Source of the DNA: Alteribacter aurantiacus DSM 18675
Lineage (GTDB): Bacteria; Bacillota; Bacilli; Bacillales; Salisediminibacteriaceae
Direction of reading: 5' to 3'
Assembly (NCBI RefSeq): GCF_000429705.1
Contig: NZ_KE386941.1
Location: 992,001 to 1,056,000, forward strand
Length of the DNA stretch: 64,000 bases
Below, in pieces: positions 1 to 8,250 of the stretch. The first letter of the stretch is position 1. Every line of letters begins with the position of its first letter. The position numbers and the translations under genes are program-made. Under the pieces are notes generated by a model. That model had not been told where the DNA came from and did no database searches. It was given only the letters and a program-made list of their open reading frames with translations.

Positions 1-227
1 TTAACTTCATCGCAAATGTTGGTCACCTTTTGGGTGAAAGGAATGATGGAATCTTGATGCTCGATGCACCTATTTATCGAGGCAACAGTGGCAGTCCTGC
101 AATAAATAAAAGTGGGGAAGTCGTTGGCGTGGTCTATGCGACTACAAGAATCGATCATAATGGAGACTCAAAACGTGTAGGCTTGATTGTACCAACGGAC
201 ACATTTATTGATACATATGTAAATTAA
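1..227 (+). CDS. Trypsin-like serine protease, C-terminal part (5' end outside window)
   Basis: The reading frame is open from base 3 at the window edge to the stop at 227, so only about the last 74 residues are present. The piece carries the motif GNSGSP, the active-site serine loop of chymotrypsin-fold proteases. It is preceded by a DAP-type segment and followed by GEVVGVVYA, the usual beta strand after the serine loop. The histidine and aspartate of the triad would lie upstream and cannot be checked. A Shine-Dalgarno-less TTG at 30 is only an internal codon. A strong terminator follows directly. Whether it is a secreted, HtrA-like or other S1-type protease cannot be decided from this fragment. 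Confidence 0.75.
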   Translation, partial: NFIANVGHLLGERNDGILMLDAPIYRGNSGSPAINKSGEVVGVVYATTRIDHNGDSKRVGLIVPTDTFIDTYVN

Positions 228-232
228 ACAAA

Positions 233-270
233 GCCGTCCAAAATCCGATTCTTCTGGACGGCTCATTTTC
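233..270 (+). terminator. Rho-independent terminator after the protease gene
   Basis: An 8-bp perfect stem (gccgtcca / tggacggc, 233-240 and 255-262) with a 14-base loop is followed by a T-rich run. It starts six bases after the protease stop codon. Confidence 0.8.
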
Positions 271-334
271 TTAGAAGGGGAGGGTATGGAATGAACGATT
301 TCATTCCGTTCGATTTCGAATACTTTGTTGCTGC

Positions 335-1195
335 TTAATGATAGCGATTTTTGTTTTCGTCATGAACAAAACGGGATTGACCTTTTTTCCTGCGGTAGAG
401 GATGGCGTTTATTTCTCCACCAACGACTAACAGAACACCCGTTACGAAAAACCAAAGCATCAAAATGATAACCCCGCCAAGACTTCCATATGTGGCTGTG
501 AAATTACCAAAATTACTAACATAAAAGGAAAAACCAAAGGATACGAGTTGCCAGCTTAAAGTAGCAAAGGCAGCACCTGGAATGGCAAATCTAAAAGGCT
601 TATGTTTGTTCGGGGCAAAGTGGTACAACACAGTTAAAATAAACCCAATTACGATAATGCTGACAACCCACCTCAAGATTCGAAGGAGTTGTTCGGTTTC
701 GCTAGGTAAGTAGACGTAGGCACTAACAAAAGTAATGATTACATCTCCGAAAATAGGGAGTGCCAGTACAAGCACAAGGGCGAAGACTAAACAAATGGTT
801 AACACAATGGAGAGTAAACGTTGCTTTAGGAATGGTCTCGTTTCTTTAACATTATACGCATTGTTTTGAGCTTGAATAAAAGCATTGACAGCAAGAGAGG
901 CCGTCCAAATCGTGCCGATGATACCTAATGTTAGTAGCCCACCGCGTTCAGTGGAGACAACATCAACAACGGTTTCTTCAAATACCGTAGCCGTTTCATC
1001 AGGCATGATACTTTGCAATACCCCAATGGCCGTTTCCGGTTGAATGTTTAAATAAGGGATGATGGAGAGAAGTAATATCATCAACGGTACAGCAGATAAA
1101 AGGTAATAATAAGCTTGAGCTGCAGCGAGAAGAGGAACATCATCTTTTTGGAATTCGTGTATTAGTTCTTTAAAAAAGGATATCGTATTTTTCAT
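335..1195 (-). CDS. YihY/BrkB-family inner membrane protein
   Basis: The 286-residue product is an integral membrane protein of the YihY/virulence factor BrkB family (once misnamed ribonuclease BN). It has about six hydrophobic spans (roughly residues 25-50, 90-115, 130-160, 180-205, 215-240 and 245-270). Typical family features are the early AAAQAYYYLLSAVPLM segment, the central WTAS segment and a GG-rich ending before the last span. The C-terminus is short, charged and cytosolic. Its molecular function is not known; transport or cell-envelope roles have been proposed for relatives. It is a single gene, convergent with the upstream protease and divergent from rlmN. Confidence 0.85.
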   Translation of the reverse strand: MKNTISFFKELIHEFQKDDVPLLAAAQAYYYLLSAVPLMILLLSIIPYLNIQPETAIGVLQSIMPDETATVFEETVVDVVSTERGGLLTLGIIGTIWTASLAVNAFIQAQNNAYNVKETRPFLKQRLLSIVLTICLVFALVLVLALPIFGDVIITFVSAYVYLPSETEQLLRILRWVVSIIVIGFILTVLYHFAPNKHKPFRFAIPGAAFATLSWQLVSFGFSFYVSNFGNFTATYGSLGGVIILMLWFFVTGVLLVVGGEINAILYRRKKGQSRFVHDENKNRYH

Positions 1196-1283
1196 CTAGG
1201 ACCTCCACTCTTTAACAGGGATTCATTCATTATATCCCCTCTATCACGCACCGTTAACCTTTTTGTCTTTTCAGTGGATTTCA

Positions 1284-1312
1284 TTGACAACGCAGTAAAC
1301 GCCCCTTATAAT
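1284..1312 (+). promoter_or_regulatory. SigA promoter of rlmN, perfect consensus
   Basis: TTGACA (1284-1289) and TATAAT (1307-1312) are separated by exactly 17 bases. Transcription would start near 1319, leaving a leader of about 64 bases before rlmN in which no riboswitch or terminator is evident. Confidence 0.88.
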
Positions 1313-1382
1313 TGAATATTTGTAAGCTTGTATTGAGATAATGGGTTAATATAGATAATTTGCTTTGAAATGAGGGTTTATA

Positions 1383-2465
1383 ATGACAAAACCATCCATT
1401 TACGGATTAACATTTGAACAACTGACAGATTGGCTAGTAGACAAAGGACATAAAAAGTTCCGTGCACAACAAGTGTGGGATTGGCTATACAAAAAAAGAG
1501 TAAAATCATTCTCTGAGATGGTTAACGTGAATAAAGAGTGCCGATCCTTGCTGGACGAACACTTCGCTATTCAAACCTTGGAGATCCACTCCAAACAAGA
1601 ATCTCGAGACGGTACGATGAAATTCTTATTTAAACTTCAAGATGGGAACCTAATTGAAACAGTACTTATGAAGTTTAGCTATGGACTTTCAGTCTGTGTT
1701 ACGACTCAGGTCGGCTGTAACATTGGTTGTAGTTTCTGCGCCAGTGGACTTCTCTCAAAAAGTAGAGACTTGACGAGTGGTGAGATTGTAGAACAAATTA
1801 TGAACGTTCAACACGCCCTTGATGACCGTGCAAATGAAGAAAGAGTAAGTCACATCGTTGTTATGGGTATTGGAGAGCCTTTCGATAATTTCGATAACCT
1901 TATGGATTTCCTACATGTTGTAAATGATGACAAAGGCCTTGCCATTGGTGCGCGTCACATTACGGTATCCACTAGTGGAATCATAAAGAAGATCTATGAG
2001 TTTGCTGATCAAAAATTGCAGGTGAATCTTGCTCTTTCCCTTCATGCACCAAATGATGAATTAAGAACCAAAATTATGAAGATCAATAAAGGACAGCCGA
2101 TTAAACCTTTAATGGAAGCTGTTGATTATTACCTTGAAAAAACCAATCGCCGCATTACGTTTGAATATATCTTATTAAAAGGAATAAACGACACTCCTGA
2201 AATTGCGCAACAACTTGCAGATTTGATTCGTGATAAAAAGCGTTTGTCTTACGTCAACTTGATTCCTTACAACCCAGTTGACGAGCATATTCAATATGAA
2301 CAGAGTGAGAAAAATGCTATTTTACGCTTTTACGATACACTAAAGAAAAACGGTGTACAGTGTGGGATTCGTCACGAACAAGGGTCAGATATTGATGCTG
2401 CGTGTGGACAATTGCGAAGTAAACAAATTAAAAAGGATAAAGAAAAAGCAAAAACGAAAGCTTAA
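1383..2465 (+). CDS. rlmN: Dual-specificity 23S rRNA/tRNA (adenine-C2)-methyltransferase RlmN
   Basis: This radical-SAM enzyme methylates C2 of A2503 in 23S rRNA; in E. coli the homologue also modifies A37 of some tRNAs. The 360-residue product has full family length. The [4Fe-4S]-binding cysteines are C112, C116 and C119 (CNIGCSFC). The SAM-binding GIGEPFDN segment lies near residue 160, and the catalytic cysteine is C341 in the [10 protein letters not shown] motif close to the end. The last 15 residues are a lysine-rich tail. The gene is monocistronic: its own SigA promoter lies upstream and a strong terminator starts five bases after the stop. Confidence 0.96.
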   Translation: MTKPSIYGLTFEQLTDWLVDKGHKKFRAQQVWDWLYKKRVKSFSEMVNVNKECRSLLDEHFAIQTLEIHSKQESRDGTMKFLFKLQDGNLIETVLMKFSYGLSVCVTTQVGCNIGCSFCASGLLSKSRDLTSGEIVEQIMNVQHALDDRANEERVSHIVVMGIGEPFDNFDNLMDFLHVVNDDKGLAIGARHITVSTSGIIKKIYEFADQKLQVNLALSLHAPNDELRTKIMKINKGQPIKPLMEAVDYYLEKTNRRITFEYILLKGINDTPEIAQQLADLIRDKKRLSYVNLIPYNPVDEHIQYEQSEKNAILRFYDTLKKNGVQCGIRHEQGSDIDAACGQLRSKQIKKDKEKAKTKA

Positions 2466-2469
2466 ATGA

Positions 2470-2510
2470 AACAGCCCGATGTGTGGATCCACTCATTCGG
2501 GCTGTTTTGT
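2470..2510 (+). terminator. Terminator of rlmN
   Basis: The inverted repeat aacagcccga / tcgggctgtt is followed by a T-rich tail, immediately after the rlmN stop codon. Confidence 0.88.
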
Positions 2511-2643
2511 TTGTTATTACATTTGATATGAACAGTATCTCTAGGGAAGTTCTTTTCACTAACGCTTTCTTTGTAATTGATTGTACGTCTTGATCTTATT
2601 GATAATAGGTAAACAGTTATGTGCTTACATCATGAAACATGAC

Positions 2644-2745
2644 CTATTGGTTGTCTGAAGTCGTTTGTTTGATATCTTTTTTAGGTGTCTGAGGCAAATT
2701 CTGTTTATTTTTATCACGTGCTTTTTGCTTTCTGGCTCTTCCCAT
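2644..2745 (-). CDS. Small basic protein, YfhD-like N-terminus (33 aa)
   Basis: A 33-codon frame begins MGRARKQKARDKN and contains the short stretch NLPQTPK before a polar tail. A GGAGAG ribosome-binding site lies about 8 bases before the ATG. The N-terminal pattern (MGR, basic run, LPQTP) recalls the start of the YfhD family of small Bacillaceae proteins, but this copy is shorter and the match is from memory. It lies 16 bases downstream of another tiny gene on the same strand, so the two are probably co-transcribed. The function is unknown; a spore or stress role is inference from the family type. Confidence 0.6.
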   Translation of the reverse strand: MGRARKQKARDKNKQNLPQTPKKDIKQTTSDNQ

Positions 2746-2761
2746 GTTCAATCACTCTCCA

Positions 2762-2902
2762 TTAATCCGCATTTTTGTTTGTCGGATGCTTTTTACTAGG
2801 TAAGCTATGACTGTGATCTCTGTGACTTTGACGCTTGTTATTTTGTTCTGTTTTGTTTTTTCGCTCGTTAAACTTTTCGACAAACTCATGTGTATTGTCC
2901 AT
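2762..2902 (-). CDS. Small polar protein, DUF4023-like (46 aa)
   Basis: A 46-codon frame starts MDNTHEFVEKFNERK and continues with a very polar Lys/Asn/His/Ser-rich tail containing LPSKKHPTNKN. An AGGGGTGA ribosome-binding site sits 6-8 bases before the ATG. The start THEFVEK and the ending with SLPSKK resemble the DUF4023 family of very short Bacillales proteins (recognition from memory). Composition is like small acid-soluble spore proteins: no cysteine, almost no hydrophobic residues. It is first in a two-gene unit. No function can be assigned. Confidence 0.62.
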   Translation of the reverse strand: MDNTHEFVEKFNERKNKTEQNNKRQSHRDHSHSLPSKKHPTNKNAD

Positions 2903-3132
2903 CTTTTATCACCCCTTAATTGATTCATTATTAAGGTTCCACCTTACGCCTGTTCCATTCAGGGAGTTAGTGCTAATCCGTCAAAAGTAGTCATTGCTGT
3001 GCGTGCGTCTACGTGAGAAAATCAAAGGACAAGTTGTTTTTGGAATAATCAAACTACTCTGTTCTTTATTGTTTTTACCCAAGTATAATTAGATAATGAA
3101 TATTTTTAGGTGTGAGAAAGGGGGAGGCGGCT

Positions 3133-4338
3133 TTGCTTCCTTTTGATATTACAGAATATCAAAGCCGGCTATTAAAAACTCGTAACCTTATGGAGAAAGC
3201 TGGACTGGATGTTCTGTTAATTACAGATCCTGCAAACATGAATTATTTGAGTGGTTATGATGCATGGTCTTTTTATGTTCATCAAATGATGATTGTGGAC
3301 ATTCACGAGTCACAACCTATTTGGATTGGAAGGTTTATGGACGCACCTGCTGCAAAGGTCACCACATGGATGACAGAAGATCATATCATTGGTTATCCCG
3401 ATGTCTTCGTACATTCTAATACACTACACCCCATGCAGTTTATTGGTGATTTTCTGCATAAGAAGGGCATGCAGGCGAACCGTATAGGGGTAGAAATGGA
3501 CCACTATTACTTCTCTGCAAAAGCATTTGAAGAGTTGAAGAGGTCATTACCTGATGCTCAATTCTTAAGTGGGGACCTCCTGGTCAATCAAGTACGTATG
3601 ATTAAATCTGATCAAGAAATTACCTATATGCAAAGAGCGGCAAAGCTCGCAGAGATTGCTATGTATAATGGCGTACAAACCGTACGTTCGGGCAACAGGG
3701 AATGTGATGCTGCTGCTATGATTTATTACCATATGATCTCAGGGACCAAGGAGTATGGTGGCGACTATCCGGCTATTGTGCCTTTGTTACCTACGGGAGA
3801 ACGGACGTCCATCCCTCACCTCACATGGTCGGATCGTACGTTTCAAGAAGGTGAGGGAGTCATTATTGAGTTAGCTGGTTGTTACAAACGGTACCATGTC
3901 CCAATGGCAAGAACGGTGTCCATTGGAACTCCTTCAACAGAGCTTCTTCGGATTTCTTCTATTGCTATTGAAGGAATCAATCGAGTGTTGCAGGAAGTGA
4001 AGCCAGGGATGACCTGTGGCGACGTAGAGTTGGTATGGCGTCACTCTTTAAAAGCACATGGTATCGAAAAAGAGTCGAGGCTTGGGTATTCTGTCGGGGT
4101 AAACTATCCTCCTGATTGGGGTGAGCATACAGCCAGTATACGGCGGGGCGATCAGACGGTCCTTGAACCAAATATGACATTTCATATTATTCCAGGACTA
4201 TGGTTTGACAGAAGTGGTGTGGAGATTAGTGAAACGATTAGAGTAACCGAAACCGGTTGTGAAACATTTACGAACTTTCCGAGAGAACTCATCATAAACT
4301 CATCATTTACATTAGAAGATCAAGGGGAAATAAGTTAA
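3133..4338 (+). CDS. doeA: M24 (creatinase/aminopeptidase P-fold) hydrolase, DoeA/EutD-like ectoine hydrolase
   Basis: The closest family I recognise is ectoine hydrolase DoeA (EutD), which opens the pyrimidine ring of ectoine to N-acetyl-2,4-diaminobutyrate. Shared features are the early GYDAWSFYVHQ segment (about residues 41-51), GVEMDHYYFSA, the stretch GGDYPAIVPLLPTG, HLTW (His near 229), ELAGCYKRYH (Glu near 247), YPPDWGE and GVEISET (Glu near 365). The Asp pair that binds metal in true M24 aminopeptidases is absent, so the site is creatinase-like and probably metal-free. About 401 residues matches DoeA length. I chose TTG 3133 because AAAGGGGGAGG ends about 5 bases before it; GTG 3112 lies upstream of that site. 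No doeB deacetylase follows; a PLP enzyme does. Substrate is inferred. Confidence 0.78.
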   Translation: MLPFDITEYQSRLLKTRNLMEKAGLDVLLITDPANMNYLSGYDAWSFYVHQMMIVDIHESQPIWIGRFMDAPAAKVTTWMTEDHIIGYPDVFVHSNTLHPMQFIGDFLHKKGMQANRIGVEMDHYYFSAKAFEELKRSLPDAQFLSGDLLVNQVRMIKSDQEITYMQRAAKLAEIAMYNGVQTVRSGNRECDAAAMIYYHMISGTKEYGGDYPAIVPLLPTGERTSIPHLTWSDRTFQEGEGVIIELAGCYKRYHVPMARTVSIGTPSTELLRISSIAIEGINRVLQEVKPGMTCGDVELVWRHSLKAHGIEKESRLGYSVGVNYPPDWGEHTASIRRGDQTVLEPNMTFHIIPGLWFDRSGVEISETIRVTETGCETFTNFPRELIINSSFTLEDQGEIS

Positions 4339-4359
4339 GACGGATTGGGGGCGTTGAAT

Positions 4360-5559
4360 GTGAAAGAAACAGGTATGAGTACTAGGGCTTTATGGGCTGG
4401 GGAAAAAGAATATCTTGCTTTTGGGGCCACGCAGGTTCCAGTTGTGCACAGTGTATCCTTTGGGTATGACGATATGGATGAGTGGTACCAAGTAGCAATC
4501 GGAAAAAAAGAAGGGCATATATACGGGCGAAACACAAACCCTACTGTGCGAGCTTTTGAGGAAAAAATCAGAATATTAGAAAATGCTGAAGCTTCAACCA
4601 GCTTCTCAACAGGAATGGCCGCCATCAGTAATACATTAGGAACCTTACTACAGCCGGGAGAACGAGTCGTTTCTATTAAGGATACCTATGGTGGAACCAA
4701 TAAAATCTTCACGGAGTTTCTCCCAAAGCAACATATTGAGGTCGTATTATGCGAAACAGGTAACCATGATGAAATGGAAAAAGAAATTGAAAAAGGGTGC
4801 AGCGTTGTTTATTTGGAAACACCAACGAACCCTACAGTAAAAATAACAGACATAAAAAGGATCACAAGAGCAGCAAAGAGAGCAGGAGCAATTACGGTTG
4901 TTGATAATACATTTGCGACACCTGTCAATCAACAACCTCTAAGCCTTGGTGCTGACTTGGTCATTCATAGTGCTACAAAGTTCCTGGGAGGGCATGCTGA
5001 CGCCTTAGGAGGAGCCGTTTGCGGCGCGAAGCATTTAGTTGAAGACATCTACCATTACCGAGAGATTAATGGAGCTACGCTTGACCCGATGGCCGCTTAT
5101 TTACTACTCAGAGGGATGAAAACATTAAGCTTACGAATTGATCGCCAAAATGAAAATGCGTTAGCTGTTGCTTCCTTTTTAAAGACCATAGACCTTGTAG
5201 AAGATGTCTATTATCCGGGTCTCGCCAGTCATCCCGGACATGACATTGCAAAGAAACAAATGAGTGGATTTGGAGGCATGTTGAGTTTTTCGGTTAAAGG
5301 CGGTGTTGAAACGGTTCGTCACCTTCTCCCTAACTTAGCCTTTGCGAACAGAGCAGCCAACCTTGGATCCGTTGAAACGGTTGTAGGTCCGTCCCGCACA
5401 ACAAGTCATGTTGAATGCACTCCTGAAGAAAGGGCAGCCATGGGGATCCCGGAAGGTCTTGTTCGATATTCAGCTGGTATAGAAGATATCGATGATTTGA
5501 TTAATGACTTGAAGCATGCTTTTTACATGCTGCCAAACCATATTAAATCAACAAATTGA
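4360..5559 (+). CDS. Cystathionine gamma-synthase-family PLP enzyme, partner of the DoeA-like gene
   Basis: This is a Cys/Met-metabolism PLP-dependent enzyme of about 399 residues. The PLP lysine lies in HSATKFLGGH; other family signs are YGRNTNPTV, the FSTGMAAIS segment, ETPTNPTVK and DNTFATP. It starts only about 20 bases after the DoeA-like gene, so the two form one transcript, and a terminator follows. GTG 4360 is preferred because a GGGGG run lies 8 bases before it; TTG 4345 and 4354 and ATG 4375 are also possible. It is clearly different from the metI and metC products elsewhere in the window, with an unusual N-terminus (ALWAGEKEYLAFGATQ). With no met or sulfur gene beside it and no S-box in front, a role in amino-acid breakdown linked to its neighbour is plausible but unproven. 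Confidence 0.82.
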   Translation: MKETGMSTRALWAGEKEYLAFGATQVPVVHSVSFGYDDMDEWYQVAIGKKEGHIYGRNTNPTVRAFEEKIRILENAEASTSFSTGMAAISNTLGTLLQPGERVVSIKDTYGGTNKIFTEFLPKQHIEVVLCETGNHDEMEKEIEKGCSVVYLETPTNPTVKITDIKRITRAAKRAGAITVVDNTFATPVNQQPLSLGADLVIHSATKFLGGHADALGGAVCGAKHLVEDIYHYREINGATLDPMAAYLLLRGMKTLSLRIDRQNENALAVASFLKTIDLVEDVYYPGLASHPGHDIAKKQMSGFGGMLSFSVKGGVETVRHLLPNLAFANRAANLGSVETVVGPSRTTSHVECTPEERAAMGIPEGLVRYSAGIEDIDDLINDLKHAFYMLPNHIKSTN

Positions 5560-5578
5560 GAAGCTATAAATAAAGCGG

Positions 5579-5617
5579 AAAGCCCGTCACCTAAAAGAGG
5601 TGTGTCGGGCTTTTTTA
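5579..5617 (+). terminator. Terminator of the doeA-like operon
   Basis: aagcccg-tcacct / aggtg-tgtcgggctt forms a long stem with a 4-6 base loop and is followed by six T residues. Confidence 0.85.
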
Positions 5618-5638
5618 TGTCTGTGGAGGTGATTTACA

Positions 5639-5667
5639 TTGCCTGATCTCCTTCTTTTTGGTATAAT
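5639..5667 (+). promoter_or_regulatory. SigA promoter of trhO
   Basis: TTGCCT (5639-5644), a 17-base spacer, and an extended -10 TGG-TATAAT (5662-5667). The leader to trhO is about 120 bases. Confidence 0.75.
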
Positions 5668-5794
5668 ACGTAAGGCTAAATTTTCATCAACAAAAGACCA
5701 ATGGTTGTTATAACCCATTCCGGCAGATATTTTATGCTGCTTTAATGGATGACATAAAAATAAATGGCAACAAATTAAAAAGGCGGGATCTATA

Positions 5795-6757
5795 ATGAGT
5801 AACTATCGAGTATTACTATATTATAAATATGTTGATATTAAAAATGGTGAAGAGTTCACACAAGAACACCTAAAATTTTGTAAAGAGTTGGGGTTAAAAG
5901 GTCGAATTTTAATTGCTGATGAAGGTATTAATGGGACGTGTTCTGGAACTATTGAACAAACAGATCGTTACATGGAGAAAATGAAGGCTGATCCTCGTTT
6001 TTCAGACATGGTCTTTAAAATCGATGAAGTAGACGGTCACGCATTTAAAAAAATGCATGTCCGCTATCGTCCGGAACTTGTAACATTAAGGCTTGAGGAT
6101 GATATTGATCCTCGCGAGCAAACAGGCCAATACTTGAGTCCCAAAGAATTTTTTGAACAGCTACAATCGGACGATACAGTTGTAATCGACGCTAGAAACG
6201 ATTATGAATATGACCTTGGTCATTTTGAGGGAGCAATTAAACCAGATATTCACTCGTTTAAAGAGCTACCCGATTGGATTAAACAAAATCGCGAGGTTAT
6301 GGAAAATAAAAAAATTCTCACTTACTGTACTGGTGGGGTTCGATGCGAGAAATTCTCCGGATGGTTAAAAGAGGAAGGGTTCGATGATGTTGCCCAGCTT
6401 CACGGGGGAATCGTGACTTACGGTAAAGACCCTGAAGTTAAAGGGGAGAAGTGGAACGGTCAATGCTACGTGTTCGACGAGCGCATTAGTGTCCCGATTA
6501 ACCAGGTTGAACACGTCGTTGTAGGTCGAGATCATTTTGATGGTCAACCTTGTGAACGTTACGTTAACTGTGCCAATCCCGAATGTAACAAACAAATTCT
6601 TTGTTCTAAAGAAAATGAAGACATCTATATGAGAGGGTGCTGTGATGAGTGCCGCACTCATCCGAGAAACCGTTACATTAAAGAACACGAGTTAAGTGAA
6701 GAAGAAGTGAACAAGCGCTTAGAACGAATTGAAGCTAGTCGCGCAGCGAAAGCATAA
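5795..6757 (+). CDS. trhO: tRNA uridine(34) hydroxylase TrhO (rhodanese-domain protein)
   Basis: TrhO (formerly YceA/YbfQ) makes 5-hydroxyuridine at the wobble position of tRNAs, the first step to the mo5U modification used in Gram-positive bacteria. The 320-residue product has the family order: an acylphosphatase-like N-terminal domain ([25 protein letters not shown]), a rhodanese domain around residues 115-220 with the active-site loop C178-TGGVR-C184, and a cysteine-rich C-terminal part ([18 protein letters not shown]) that may bind zinc. The gene stands alone, with its own promoter and terminator. Function is assigned from strong family resemblance. Confidence 0.93.
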   Translation: MSNYRVLLYYKYVDIKNGEEFTQEHLKFCKELGLKGRILIADEGINGTCSGTIEQTDRYMEKMKADPRFSDMVFKIDEVDGHAFKKMHVRYRPELVTLRLEDDIDPREQTGQYLSPKEFFEQLQSDDTVVIDARNDYEYDLGHFEGAIKPDIHSFKELPDWIKQNREVMENKKILTYCTGGVRCEKFSGWLKEEGFDDVAQLHGGIVTYGKDPEVKGEKWNGQCYVFDERISVPINQVEHVVVGRDHFDGQPCERYVNCANPECNKQILCSKENEDIYMRGCCDECRTHPRNRYIKEHELSEEEVNKRLERIEASRAAKA

Positions 6758-6762
6758 ACAGG

Positions 6763-6798
6763 AAAAGCCATGATCCGATAAAGGATTGTGGCTTTTCT
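6763..6798 (+). terminator. Terminator of trhO
   Basis: aaaagccatgatcc / ggattgtggctttt hairpin just after the trhO stop codon. Confidence 0.75.
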
Positions 6799-6972
6799 CT
6801 GCTTATGAACAAAGGTAAAATTGAATCCATGTAATAGGGAAGTTTTTGCTTTTAAAAAACTACAATCTTTACAGATTCAGCCTTTTTAAAAAACAGACTG
6901 TCGATAAGTGTTGAAGTGTTTGGAAATAAAAAGGATAATAGATGAAAAGAACCGATTTTGGGAGGGATGAGA

Positions 6973-8250
6973 ATGCAATTCAGTTTTATACATGCAGCAG
7001 ATATACACCTTGATAGTCCATTAAAGGGATTGGAAAAGTATGAAGGAGCTCCTGTAGATCGGATCCGACATGCTACAAGGGATGCCTTAAGTAATCTAGT
7101 AAATGTAGCGATTGAAGAACAGGTGGCTTTTGTGGTCATAGCTGGTGATATCTATGACGGTGACTGGAAAGATTACAATACAGGGTTGTATTTCGCAAGC
7201 CAAATGAGCCGTCTTCAAAAGGAAGACATCCCTGTCTACCTTATACGTGGTAACCATGATGCACAGAGTTTGATTACGAAGGAACTGGCACTTCCGGATA
7301 ATGTTTATGAATTTCCTGTAGACAAACCCGATACTGTGACCCTTGAACACTTGAATACAGCCATTCACGGTCAAGGCTTTTCAACAAGGTCAGTAACGGA
7401 TAATTTGTCCAAAAACTACCCAGAAAAAGTAGAAGGTTACTTTAATATCGGGTTGTTACATACAAGTGCTACAGGTCGAGAAGGTCATGAAAACTACGCA
7501 CCGTGCCAACTTTCAGATCTTATCGACTTAGGATACGATTATTGGGGCCTTGGTCATATTCATCTACGAGAAGTTTTGTATGAACGTAATCCTGTTATTC
7601 TTTTTCCCGGTAATATACAAGGTCGCCACATAAGGGAATCTGGAAACAAAGGGTGTACATTAGTCAAGGTAAAGGAGAATCAAGTGAAGCATTACGAACA
7701 CCGTTCTCTCGATGTGTTAAGGTGGGCGTTATGCGAAATTGATGTTACCGGATCGGAAACGTTTGAGGATGTACTAGACCAGATTCGTATTCAATTGCAA
7801 GACATTCAAAGTCAACATAACGGCCTTTTCATAGCAGTTAGAGTGATTGTTAACGGAACAACAAATGTCCATCAAGAAATGGTGGCTGATAAAGATCATG
7901 TAATTAACAATATTCGATCACTGGCTTTGGAAACAGGATTTGGAGATGTTTGGATTGAAAAAGTGAAAATTGATACGAAAAGGGTCATCGATGTTGATGA
8001 ACTAAAGGAACAATATACTCCAATTAATAGTATCTTACGTTTTCTCGACGAATTAGCTGAGGATGAAGAAGCCCTTCAGTCTCTAATGAGTGAATTAAAA
8101 GACATTCAAAAAGTCTTGCCACACGAATTGAAAGGAAAAAGCGCCGAACTTGATTTCTCCTCTTCTACAATCATAACGGAGCGCTTGGATGATATTGAAG
8201 ATCTAATCTTACATCAACTTTCAAAAAAAGGGGAGGTGCGTTCATCGTGA
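6973..8250 (+). CDS. yhaO: SbcD-like DNA repair exonuclease subunit YhaO (metallophosphoesterase)
   Basis: The product is a calcineurin-like metallophosphoesterase of the SbcD/Mre11 type. N-terminal phosphoesterase motifs are visible in order: AADIHLDS (D-x-H), AGDIYDGDW (GDxxD), RGNHDA (GNHD), and GLGHIHLRE (GHxH). A less conserved C-terminal capping region (about residues 275-425) would contact the ATPase partner. The start ATG 6973 has GGGAGG 7 bases upstream, whereas the TTG at 6958 overlaps that site. It overlaps yhaN by four bases, as expected for subunits made in fixed ratio. The partner is the SbcC-like gene that follows, giving a Mre11-Rad50-type nuclease. The yhaM ribonuclease gene that follows yhaN in B. 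subtilis is not present here. Confidence 0.9.
   Translation: MQFSFIHAADIHLDSPLKGLEKYEGAPVDRIRHATRDALSNLVNVAIEEQVAFVVIAGDIYDGDWKDYNTGLYFASQMSRLQKEDIPVYLIRGNHDAQSLITKELALPDNVYEFPVDKPDTVTLEHLNTAIHGQGFSTRSVTDNLSKNYPEKVEGYFNIGLLHTSATGREGHENYAPCQLSDLIDLGYDYWGLGHIHLREVLYERNPVILFPGNIQGRHIRESGNKGCTLVKVKENQVKHYEHRSLDVLRWALCEIDVTGSETFEDVLDQIRIQLQDIQSQHNGLFIAVRVIVNGTTNVHQEMVADKDHVINNIRSLALETGFGDVWIEKVKIDTKRVIDVDELKEQYTPINSILRFLDELAEDEEALQSLMSELKDIQKVLPHELKGKSAELDFSSSTIITERLDDIEDLILHQLSKKGEVRSS

Noticed and set aside
4345..5559. A third methionine transsulfuration gene
   Set aside because: It has no S-box, no met neighbours and a divergent N-terminus; the two true transsulfuration genes are at 33374-35643.
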